48,771 nucleotides of DNA, taken from NCBI RefSeq assembly GCF_014648575.1, contig NZ_BMRJ01000005.1:127187-175957 (forward strand), written 5' to 3'. The notes under the pieces are model-generated. The model was given only the letters and a program-made list of their open reading frames with translations, searched no databases and was not told the origin of the DNA. Source of the DNA: Agromyces mediolanus. GTDB taxonomy: Bacteria > Actinomycetota > Actinomycetes > Actinomycetales > Microbacteriaceae. Positions 27,488 through 35,300 of the stretch are shown here, piece by piece. How positions within the stretch are numbered: the first letter of the stretch is position 1; each line of letters begins with the position of its first letter. Position numbers and translations under genes: made by a program.

Positions 27488-28150
27488 CTATGCTGCGGAC
27501 TCCACCCGGCGACGGCCGCCGAGCGCGCCCTCGAGGTACTCGCGCACGACGCGCTTCGCCTCGCGGAGGTAGCGCTCGTCGCCCTCGGGGTCGCGCATGA
27601 ACGCACGGTTGACGAGCGAGTCGACGAGCTCGATCGCGACGCCGAGGCGGAACCGCAGCTCCTCCCCGTCGCCCAGCTCGCCGAACTCGGCCTCGATGAC
27701 GCTCGCGAGCCGGTCGGCGAACTCGGGCTCGATGCCGTCGTCGCTGAGCTCGCGCTCGGAGCCGTGCACCACGCTGAAGCCGGGCTCGTCGCGGTACAGG
27801 TCGATGCACGCATCGACGGCGAGCTCGACCGCGTGCCACCAGCCGTCGAACTCGGTGCCGTCGAAGAGGTCGGCGACCCGCTCGCGGTACCGCCGCACGC
27901 TGCGCTCGCGCAGCGAGTGCAGCACGGCGACGCGATCGGGGAAGTAGCGGTACACGGTGCCGATGGAGGCCCCGGCGCGTTCGGCCACCATCTGCGTGGT
28001 GAGCCGTTCGAAGCCGATCTCGTCGACGATCTCAGCAGCGGCGTCGAGCAGCGCATCGAGGCGCTGCGAGCTGCGACGCTGGGTCGGCTCGGTACGGACG
28101 GCACGCTTCCGGGCGTGGTCGGTACCGAGGATCAGGTCGACGTTCGACAC
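27488..28150 (-). CDS. TetR-family transcriptional regulator
   Basis: The protein has 220 residues. The HTH domain (about 20-75) is clear: RLDALLDAAAEIVDEIGFERLTTQMVAERAGASIGTVYRYFPDR. The C-terminal ligand-binding part is all helical and matches no ligand class I know. The GTG at 28150 has a near-perfect AAGGAGG (28155-28161) and 4-base spacing, which settles the start against a much longer open frame. It is followed on the same strand by the osmoprotectant ABC operon and is divergent from the App1-type gene, so either could be a target. A TAAAGT -10-like hexamer lies about 20 bases further upstream. Confidence 0.9.
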   Translation of the reverse strand: MSNVDLILGTDHARKRAVRTEPTQRRSSQRLDALLDAAAEIVDEIGFERLTTQMVAERAGASIGTVYRYFPDRVAVLHSLRERSVRRYRERVADLFDGTEFDGWWHAVELAVDACIDLYRDEPGFSVVHGSERELSDDGIEPEFADRLASVIEAEFGELGDGEELRFRLGVAIELVDSLVNRAFMRDPEGDERYLREAKRVVREYLEGALGGRRRVESAA

Positions 28151-28204
28151 GAAACCTCCTTGGACTTGCCTGGCTACTTTACCTGCCCGCCGGAGCCGAT
28201 CCGA

Positions 28205-28247
28205 CCGCGTGGACGGCGCGCGCCGCGGTTCGCCCCCGTCCACGCGG
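28205..28247. repeat. Perfect 12-bp inverted repeat between the TetR and App1 genes
   Basis: CCGCGTGGACGG (28205-28216) and CCGTCCACGCGG (28236-28247) are exact inverses with a 19-base spacer. It lies between two divergent starts, where a terminator is not expected, and just before the App1 gene's -10. A paired operator or a DNA cruciform are the options. Confidence 0.75.
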
Positions 28248-28253
28248 GCATGA

Positions 28254-28259
28254 CAGACT
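28254..28259 (+). promoter_or_regulatory. -10-like element (CAGACT) of the App1 gene
   Basis: The hexamer is 6 bases from the ATG at 28266, the same spacing as in the other predicted leaderless promoters. The intervening GAGGGG could also serve as a ribosome site if transcription starts further up. Confidence 0.35.
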
Positions 28260-28265
28260 GAGGGG

Positions 28266-29351
28266 ATGCCGGCGAGCCCCCCCACCCCGCCCGGACCCCC
28301 CGCACGGACGGCCCGGCACGGCGCCGCACGCTTCGAGGACTGGGTGCACGAGGTCCGGGAGCGGTTCGCGAGGCGCCGCGGCCACATCCCCACGGTCGTC
28401 CCGTACACGGGGTACGGCTCGACGGACTGGGTCCGCGTGTTCTGCCGCGTGCTGCTCTCGAAGCCGCGCAGCGGCGACGAGCCAAGCGGGCGCCGGCGCC
28501 GGCGCCCCGGCCAGGAGAGCATCCGCGGCTGGCGCAGCTTCACGAGCGTCCCCGTCGGCGACGTCCCCGTCGTCATCCGCATCGGCGAGGTCCGCATCGA
28601 GGTGCTCGCCGACCGCGGCGGCGTGGTCGACACGAAGATCCCGGTCGAGCTCGCTCCTGGCTGGCACCGCGCGGTCCTGTCCACCGAGGGCTCGGCCGAG
28701 GTCGAGGCGCCGATCCTCGTCGTCTCGCCGGAGACCGACTTCGGCATCATCTCCGACGTCGACGACACCGTCATGGTGACCGCGCTCCCCCGACCGCTCG
28801 TCGCCGCCTGGAACACCTTCGTGCTCGCCGAGCACGCCCGCATCCCGACTCCGGGCATGGCGGTGCTGTTCGAGCGCCTCGCGCGCTCTCATCCGGGAGC
28901 ACCGGTGATCTACCTCTCGACGGGAGCATGGAACGTCGCCCCGACGCTCACCCGCTTCCTCTCCCGGAATCTCTTCCCCGCCGGCCCCCTGCTCCTCACC
29001 GACTGGGGGCCGACGCACGATCGCTGGTTCCGCAGCGGCCGTGCGCACAAGGAGCAGAACCTGCGCCGGCTCGCCGAGGAGTTCCCCGGCATCCGCTGGC
29101 TGCTCATCGGCGACGACGGCCAGCACGACGAGGAGCTCTACGCGAGCTTCGCCGAGGAGCACCCCGAGCGCGTCGCCGCCGTCGCCATCCGCCGGCTCTC
29201 GACGGGCGAGGCGGTGCTCGCCGGCGGCCGCACGAAGACGGGCGAGCACGACGACGGCATCCCGTGGGTCTCGGCGAGCGACGGCTCCTCGCTCGCCGAC
29301 CGTCTGGCCGAGGCCGGCGTCCTCACCGGCCGCGACGGAGCCGGCGACTGA
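28266..29351 (+). CDS. App1-type phosphatase domain protein (DUF2183, HAD-like)
   Basis: The protein has 361 residues. An N-terminal beta-rich region (about 40-155) is followed by the App1 catalytic domain. Its HAD-like motif DVDDT at D164-T168 holds the nucleophile and the general acid. Motif II is in VIYLSTGAWN, the lysine motif around RSGRAHKEQNLRRL, and the last acidic motif is LIGDDGQHDEELY. Yeast App1 is a phosphatidate phosphatase; bacterial members keep the motif but their substrates are mostly unknown. No signal peptide or membrane helix is seen. It is a single gene, divergent from TetR, ending in a repeat-rich gap before pyrD. Confidence 0.88.
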   Translation: MPASPPTPPGPPARTARHGAARFEDWVHEVRERFARRRGHIPTVVPYTGYGSTDWVRVFCRVLLSKPRSGDEPSGRRRRRPGQESIRGWRSFTSVPVGDVPVVIRIGEVRIEVLADRGGVVDTKIPVELAPGWHRAVLSTEGSAEVEAPILVVSPETDFGIISDVDDTVMVTALPRPLVAAWNTFVLAEHARIPTPGMAVLFERLARSHPGAPVIYLSTGAWNVAPTLTRFLSRNLFPAGPLLLTDWGPTHDRWFRSGRAHKEQNLRRLAEEFPGIRWLLIGDDGQHDEELYASFAEEHPERVAAVAIRRLSTGEAVLAGGRTKTGEHDDGIPWVSASDGSSLADRLAEAGVLTGRDGAGD

Positions 29352-29374
29352 GCCGGCTCGACTGAGTTGGCTCG
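29347..29374. repeat. Imperfect 14-bp tandem repeat over the App1 stop codon
   Basis: ACTGAGCCGGCTCG (29347-29360) is followed directly by ACTGAGTTGGCTCG (29361-29374), 12 of 14 identical. The first copy contains the stop codon. Confidence 0.7.
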
Positions 29375-29381
29375 GCAGCGC

Positions 29382-29415
29382 CGCGCATCGGCGGGCGGCG
29401 CGCATCGGCGGGCGG
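29382..29415. repeat. Perfect 17-bp tandem duplication
   Basis: The unit CGCGCATCGGCGGGCGG occurs twice without interruption (29382-29398 and 29399-29415), and the first bases of a third copy follow. It lies in the 73-base gap between two converging genes. Confidence 0.85.
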
Positions 29416-29424
29416 CGCGCCGCC
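29411..29424. terminator. GC palindrome abutting the pyrD stop, possible two-way terminator
   Basis: GGCGGCGCGCCGCC is fully self-complementary and directly adjoins the pyrD stop codon. Without a loop the hairpin would lose the central pairs. It overlaps the end of the 17-bp duplication. Confidence 0.35.
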
Positions 29425-30483
29425 TCAGTCGCGACGCGGCGCGGCCTGCTCGCGCGAACGGCGGAACCGGAGCAGCCCCCGATTCACCTGCCGCGCCCAG
29501 AAGGGCCCCCGGTAGATGAACGCCGAATACCCCTGCACGAGCGTCGCGCCCGCGTCGAGGCGGTCCTGCACATCGGCGGCCGTCGCCACGCCGCCGACCG
29601 AGACGACGCAGAGCTCCGCCGGGACCTCGGCGCGGATGAGCCGGAGCACCTCGAGCGAGCGGGCCGCGAGCGGCGCGCCCGACAGCCCCCCGGCGCCCTT
29701 CGCCTCGACCTCGGCGGCCGGCGTCTTGAGCCCCTCGCGGGAGATCGTCGTGTTCGTCGCGATGATGCCGTCGAGGCCCAGCCGCAGCACGAGCGCGCAG
29801 ATGCGCCGCACCTCCTCGTCGGCGAGGTCGGGGGCGATCTTCACAAGCAGCGGCGTGCGCCCGGCGGCCGCGCGCACGGCCTCGAGCAGCGGCGCGAGGG
29901 CGTCGAGCTCCTGCAGGCCGCGCAACCCCGGCGTGTTCGGGGAGCTGACGTTCACGACCAGGTAGTCGGCGAAGGGGGCGAGCACGCCCGCGCTGCGCTC
30001 GTAGTCGGCGACGGCGTCCTCGACCGCGGTCACCCGGCTCTTGCCGATGTTGACGCCGAGGACGGGGCGGTGCGTGCGGCGGGAGAGCCGCGAGAGCCGG
30101 CCGGCCGCGGCATCCGCTCCCCCGTTGTTGAACCCCATCCGGTTGATGAGCGCCCGGTCCGCGACGAGGCGGAACAGCCGGGGCCGCTCGTTGCCGGGCT
30201 GCGCGATCGCGGTGATCGTGCCGACCTCGACATGGCCGAAGCCGAGGTTGCCGAGCCCGCGCACGGCGAAGCCGTCCTTGTCGAACCCCGCCGCCACGCC
30301 GAACGGGGAGGGGAAGCGCAGCCCGAGCGTCTCGACCGCGAGCGCGGGGTCAGGGGCGGTGAAGCGCTCGACGACGCGCCCGACCCCCAGGGTCGGCAGC
30401 GCGCGGATCACGCGGAAGGCGAGGTGGTGCGCGTCTTCGGGGTCGAGCTTCGACAGGAAGAGCGAGAAGAGGAGTCGATACAT
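29425..30483 (-). CDS. pyrD: Class 2 (quinone-dependent) dihydroorotate dehydrogenase
   Basis: The protein has 352 residues. It starts with the amphipathic membrane-associating helix of class 2 enzymes (LLFSLFLSKLDPEDAHHLAFRVIRALP). The FMN-barrel follows, with FGVAAGFDKDG, NRMGFNNGG, the catalytic-serine region VNVSSPNTPGLRGLQ, KIAPDL, IATNTT and GGLSGAPL. It oxidises dihydroorotate to orotate with quinone as acceptor in pyrimidine synthesis at the inner membrane face. A TAGCCT -10 lies 9 bases before the ATG, so the mRNA leader is only a few bases. It is a single gene, 46 bases after nrdR, and converges on the App1 gene. Confidence 0.96.
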   Translation of the reverse strand: MYRLLFSLFLSKLDPEDAHHLAFRVIRALPTLGVGRVVERFTAPDPALAVETLGLRFPSPFGVAAGFDKDGFAVRGLGNLGFGHVEVGTITAIAQPGNERPRLFRLVADRALINRMGFNNGGADAAAGRLSRLSRRTHRPVLGVNIGKSRVTAVEDAVADYERSAGVLAPFADYLVVNVSSPNTPGLRGLQELDALAPLLEAVRAAAGRTPLLVKIAPDLADEEVRRICALVLRLGLDGIIATNTTISREGLKTPAAEVEAKGAGGLSGAPLAARSLEVLRLIRAEVPAELCVVSVGGVATAADVQDRLDAGATLVQGYSAFIYRGPFWARQVNRGLLRFRRSREQAAPRRD

Positions 30484-30492
30484 GCCGCAGCC

Positions 30493-30498
30493 AGGCTA
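30493..30498 (-). promoter_or_regulatory. -10 element (TAGCCT) of pyrD
   Basis: The hexamer is 9 bases before the ATG, the same spacing as at nrdR and hisD. Confidence 0.45.
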
Positions 30499-30529
30499 CC
30501 GGAGCCGACGCGCGGCTCCGCGCCTCGCG

Positions 30530-31003
30530 TCACTCCACCGGGCGGGCCGGAAGGCGGCCGTGCTCCTCGCGGAGCTGCGCGATCGCCGCGTCGAAGTCGT
30601 CGAGCGACTCGAACGCCTGGTAAACGCTCGCGAAGCGCAGGTAGGCGACCTCGTCGAGCTCGCGCAGCGGCGGCAGGATGGCGAGGCCGATGTCGTTCGC
30701 CTCGATCTGCGAGGCGCCCGTCGAGCGGATCGTCTCCTCGACCTTCTGCGCCAGCACGGCGAGGTCGGAGTCGGTCACCGGCCGCCCCTGGCACGCCTTG
30801 CGCACGCCCAGCACGACCTTCTCGCGGCTGAACGGCTCGACGACGCCGGAGCGCTTGATGACCACGAGGCTCGCCGTCTCGGTGGTCGAGAAGCGGCGAC
30901 CGCATTCCGGGCACTGCCGACGACGTCGGATCGAGAGTCCGTCGTCGCTCGTGCGGGAGTCGATGACACGCGAATCTGGGTGGCGGCAGAACGGGCAGTA
31001 CAT
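30530..31003 (-). CDS. nrdR: Transcriptional repressor NrdR of ribonucleotide reductase genes
   Basis: The protein has 157 residues, standard for NrdR. The zinc ribbon uses C3, C6, C31 and C34 ([11 protein letters not shown] and CPECGRRF). An ATP-cone domain follows at about 46-136 ([25 protein letters not shown]). NrdR binds NrdR boxes upstream of nrd operons and senses ATP/dATP through the cone. No nrd operon or clear NrdR box is in this window. It has its own TAGGCT element 9 bases before the ATG, downstream of a hairpin that closes hisD. Confidence 0.97.
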   Translation of the reverse strand: MYCPFCRHPDSRVIDSRTSDDGLSIRRRRQCPECGRRFSTTETASLVVIKRSGVVEPFSREKVVLGVRKACQGRPVTDSDLAVLAQKVEETIRSTGASQIEANDIGLAILPPLRELDEVAYLRFASVYQAFESLDDFDAAIAQLREEHGRLPARPVE

Positions 31004-31012
31004 GGTGTGCCA

Positions 31013-31018
31013 AGCCTA
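31013..31018 (-). promoter_or_regulatory. -10 element (TAGGCT) of nrdR
   Basis: TAGGCT on the minus strand is 9 bases before the ATG at 31003. It starts just past the hisD terminator-like hairpin. Confidence 0.45.
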
Positions 31019-31021
31019 CCC

Positions 31022-31037
31022 CCGGCCCGGTGGCCGG
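31022..31037 (-). terminator. Terminator-like hairpin after hisD
   Basis: A perfect 6-bp stem CCGGCC/GGCCGG with a 4-base loop directly follows the hisD stop. No T tract is present. Confidence 0.45.
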
Positions 31038-31038
31038 C

Positions 31039-32349
31039 TCAGCCCTCGGGGAACCGCGCCGTCACCGCTTCGCCGTGCGCCGGCAGGTCCTCCTCGGCGG
31101 ACAGCGCGGCGATCACCGGTGCGACCTCCCGGAGCGCCCGCTCGTCGTACCTCACGATCTGCTGCGGCCGCAGGAACGTCGCCGCCGACAGGCCGGCGGC
31201 GTGCCGCGCCTGGCCGCCCGTCGGCAGCACGTGGTTGGAGCCGGCGGCGTAGTCGCCGAGGCTCACGGGCGAGTACGGGCCGAGGAAGATCGCCCCGGCG
31301 TTCTCGATGCCGGCGAGCACCGCGTCGGCGTCGCGCACCTGGATCTCGAGGTGCTCCGGTCCGAAGGCGTTCGCGAACGCCGCGGCCTGGGCGAGGTCGT
31401 CGACGAGCACGAGGGCGGACTGGGCGCCGCCGAGCGCCGCGAGCACGCGCTCGCGGTGCTTCGTCGCAGCGGCCCTGCTCGCGAGCCGCTCGAGCACCCG
31501 CGCGGCGAAGGGCTCGGAGTCGGTCACGAGCACCGAGGCCGCGAGCTCGTCGTGCTCGGCCTGGCTGATCAGGTCGGCCGCGACGAAGTCGGCGTCGGCC
31601 GCGTCGTCGGCGATGACCAGGATGTCGGTGGGACCCGCCTCCGCGTCGATGCCCGTGACCGAGGCGACGACGCGCTTCGCGGCCGCCACGTACACGTTGC
31701 CGGGTCCGGTGACGCGCTGGACCGGGTCGAGGCCGAGCTCGTCGACGCCGTAGGCGAAGGCCCCGATCGCACCCGCGCCACCCATCGCGTACACCTCGGT
31801 GATGCCGAGCAGCGCGGCGACGGCGGCGACGGTCGGGTGGATGCGACCGCCGTGCGCGGCCTGCGGCGGCGAGGCGAGCGCGATCGAGGCGACGCCGGCG
31901 GCCTGGGCGGGCACGACGTTCATCACGACGCTCGAGGGGTAGACGGCCTTGCCGCCGGGCACGTAGAGGCCGACCCGGGCGACCGGCTGCCAGCGCTGCT
32001 CGACGACGGCGCCGTCGGCGAGCACGGTGCGCTCGGGCGCTGGCACTTGCGCCGCGCTCGCCGCGCGGACGCGCTCGATCGTGGACTCGACGGCGCGGCG
32101 GATGCCGGGGTCGAGTGCGGCGAGCGCCTCGCGCAGCTCCGACTCGGGCACGCGGATGGCCGGCGGGCGCACCCGATCGAGGCGCTCCGCCTGGGCGAGC
32201 AGCGCCTGCTCGCCGTGCTCGCGGACCTCCTCGACGAGCGTGCGCGCGGTCTCGAGCGCGGCCGACACGTCGGTGGCGGCACGGGGCACGAGCGCGAGCA
32301 GCTCGCGCTGGGTCGGACGGGTTCCGCGGAGATCGATCGTTCGCAGCAT
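31039..32349 (-). CDS. hisD: Histidinol dehydrogenase
   Basis: The protein has 436 residues, as expected. Signatures include YVPGGKAVYPSSVVMNVVPAQAAGV, GPGNVYVAAAKR, ADLISQAEHDELA and GSNHVLPTGGQAR; the last two hold zinc-binding and catalytic residues. It carries out the last two oxidations of histidine synthesis, from histidinol to histidine, with NAD. In many actinobacteria hisD heads a longer his operon. Here no other his gene follows; a hairpin and the nrdR promoter come directly after the stop. TAGGCT lies 9 bases before the ATG in the 43-base gap after dnaE. Confidence 0.97.
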   Translation of the reverse strand: MLRTIDLRGTRPTQRELLALVPRAATDVSAALETARTLVEEVREHGEQALLAQAERLDRVRPPAIRVPESELREALAALDPGIRRAVESTIERVRAASAAQVPAPERTVLADGAVVEQRWQPVARVGLYVPGGKAVYPSSVVMNVVPAQAAGVASIALASPPQAAHGGRIHPTVAAVAALLGITEVYAMGGAGAIGAFAYGVDELGLDPVQRVTGPGNVYVAAAKRVVASVTGIDAEAGPTDILVIADDAADADFVAADLISQAEHDELAASVLVTDSEPFAARVLERLASRAAATKHRERVLAALGGAQSALVLVDDLAQAAAFANAFGPEHLEIQVRDADAVLAGIENAGAIFLGPYSPVSLGDYAAGSNHVLPTGGQARHAAGLSAATFLRPQQIVRYDERALREVAPVIAALSAEEDLPAHGEAVTARFPEG

Positions 32350-32358
32350 CAGGGCTCC

Positions 32359-32364
32359 AGCCTA
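32359..32364 (-). promoter_or_regulatory. -10 element (TAGGCT) of hisD
   Basis: TAGGCT is 9 bases before the hisD ATG at 32349, inside the short gap downstream of dnaE. Confidence 0.45.
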
Positions 32365-32392
32365 GCGAGGCCGCGCCCCGGGGCCGCGCCGC

Positions 32393-35300
32393 TCAGCTCA
32401 GGCAGTTCGGGCCGAGCAGGCTCTTCAGCTCGCCGTAGAAGTCGGCCGTCACGCGCACGGGATGCGGCACCTCGAAGACGCGGGCCGTGCCGCCCTTCAG
32501 GAGCCGGAGCCGCACCTCGGTGTCGCCGCGATGCCGGGCGAGCACCTCGCCGAGCGCGGTGATCGTGTCGGTCGTGGCGCGCACGTCCTGCAGCGAGATC
32601 ATCACGGGCCCGGTCTCGTCGCCCTGCCCGAGGTCGGGGGTGAAGACGCTGAAGGCGTGCAGGTTCATGCCGTCGTCGCGCATGCTCACCCGGCCGCGGA
32701 CGACCGCGATCGAGTCGGCCTGCAGCCCCGGTGCGAACTCCTGGTACGCCTTGCCCATGAACATGACGGTGATCTCGCCGGAGAAGTCCTCGACCTGGAT
32801 CATGCCGTACTGGTTGCCGGAGGACTTCGCGATGCGGTGCTGGACGCTCGTGACGAGTCCGGCGACCACCACGGTGTCGCCGTCCTGCGTGTGCTCCGAG
32901 CTCGTGAGATCGGCGATGCTCGTGGAGGCGTGCTTCGCGAGCGGCACCTCGAGGCCGGCCAACGGGTGGTCGGAGACGTAGAGCCCGAGCATCTCGCGCT
33001 CGAACGCGAGCTTGGTGCTCTTCGGCCATTCGGGCCGCGGCGGCACCTGCGAGGCGACCTCGGACCCCTCGCCCTCGTCGAAGAGCTCGTCGAAGTTGAA
33101 GCCGGCCTGGCCCGTCGCTTCGACGCGCTTCGTCGCCACGGCGCCGTCGACCGCCGACTCGTGCGTCTCGATGAGCGCGCGCCGGGTGTCGCCGAGCGAG
33201 TCGAAGGCGCCCGCCTTGATGAGCGACTCGACCGTGCGCTTGTTCGCGACCTGCAGCGGGGACTTCTTCAGGAAGTCGTGGAACGACTCGAAGCGGCCCT
33301 TCTCGTCGCGGGCGGCGCGGATCGCGTCGACGACGTTGAACCCGACGTTGCGCACGGCGCCGAGGCCGAAGCGGATGTCGTCGCCGACGGCGGCGAAGAA
33401 GCCGATCGACTCGTTCACGTCGGGCGGCAGCACCTTGATGCCCATGCGGCGGCACTCGTTGAGGTAGAGCGCGAGCTTGTCCCGGGCGTCGCCCACGCTC
33501 GTGAGGAGCGCGGCCATGTACTCGGCCGGGTAATGGGCCTTGAGGTAGGCCGTCCAGTAGCTCAGCACGCCGTACGCGGCCGAGTGAGCTTTGTTGAAGG
33601 CGTAGTCGGAGAAGGGCAGCAGGATGTCCCAGAGCATCTTGATCGCGCCCTCGGAGTAGCCGTTGTCGAGCATGCCCTGCGAGAAGCCCGCGTACTGCTT
33701 GTCGAGCTCGGACTTCTTCTTCTTGCCCATCGCGCGGCGGAGGATGTCGGCCTGGCCGAGCGAGAAGCCGGCCACCCGCTGCGCGATCGCCATCACCTGC
33801 TCCTGGTAGATGATGAGGCCGTAGCTCGTGTCGAGGATGTCCTTCAGCGGCTCGGCGAGCTCGGGGTGGATGGGCGTGATCTCCTGCAGCCCGTTCTTGC
33901 GGAGCGCGTAGTTCGTGTGCGAGTTCGCGCCCATGGGACCGGGCCGGTAGAGGGCGATGACGGCCGAGATGTCCTCGAAGTTGTCGGGCTTCATGAGCCG
34001 GAGCAGCGAGCGCATCGGGCCGCCGTCGAGCTGGAACACGCCCAGGGTGTCGCCGCGGGACAGCAGATCGTAGGCGGGCTGGTCGTCGAGCGCCAGGTCT
34101 TCGAGCACCGGTCGGAAGCCCCGGTTCGCCTCGATGTTGTCGAGCGCATCATCGATGATCGTGAGGTTGCGCAGCCCCAGGAAGTCCATCTTGATGAGCC
34201 CGAGGGACTCGCACGCCGGGTAGTCGAACTGCGTGACGATCTGGCCGTCCTGCTCGCGCTTCATGATCGGGATGATGTCGATCAGCGGGTCGCTCGACAT
34301 GATCACGCCGGCCGCGTGCACGCCCCACTGCCGCTTCAGGTTCTCGAGCCCGAGCGCGGTGTCGAAGACCGTGCGCGCCTCCGGGTCGGTCTCGATGATC
34401 GCCCGGATGTCGCCCGCCTCCTTGAAGCGCGGGTGGTCCTTGTCGACGATGCCCGACAGCGGGATGTCCTTGCCCATGACGGCCGGCGGCATCGCCTTCG
34501 TGAGCTTCTCACCCATCGAGAAGGGGAAGCCGAGCACGCGGCCCGAGTCCTTCAGCGCCTGCTTCGCCTTGATCGTGCCGTAGGTGACGATCTGCGCGAC
34601 GCGCTCCTCGCCGTACTTCTCGGTGACGTACTTGATGACCTCGCCGCGCCGACGCTCGTCGAAGTCGACGTCGAAGTCGGGCATCGAGACGCGGTCGGGG
34701 TTCAGGAAGCGCTCGAAGATGAGGCCGTGCTGCAGCGGGTCGAGGTCGGTGATCTTCATCGCGTACGCGGCCATGGAGCCGGCGCCCGAGCCACGGCCCG
34801 GGCCGACCCGGATGCCGTTCTCCTTCGACCAGTTGATGAAGTCCGCGACGACGAGGAAGTAGCCGGGGAAGCCCATCTGGCTGATGACGCCGACCTCGTA
34901 GTCGGCCTGCTTGCGGACGTCGGCCGGGATGCCGTTCGGGTAGCGCAGGTGCAGCCCCTTCTCGACCTCCTTCACGAACCAGCTCTCCTCGTTCTCGCCC
35001 TGGGGCACGGGGAAGCGCGGCATGTAGTTCGCATTGGTGTTGAACTGCACGTCGCAGCGCTCGGCGATCGCGAGCGTGTTGTCGCAGGCCTCGGGGTGGT
35101 CGCGGAAGAGGTGCCGCATCTCGGCGGCGGTCTTCAGGTAGAACTCGTCGGCGTCGAACTTGAAGCGGTTCGGGTCGTCGAGGGTCGAGCCGGACTGCAC
35201 GCACAGCAGCGCGGCGTGGCTCTTCGCGTCGTGGGCGTGGGTGTAGTGCAGGTCGTTCGTCGCGACGAGCGGGAGCCCGAGGTCTTTCGCGAGCCGGAAC

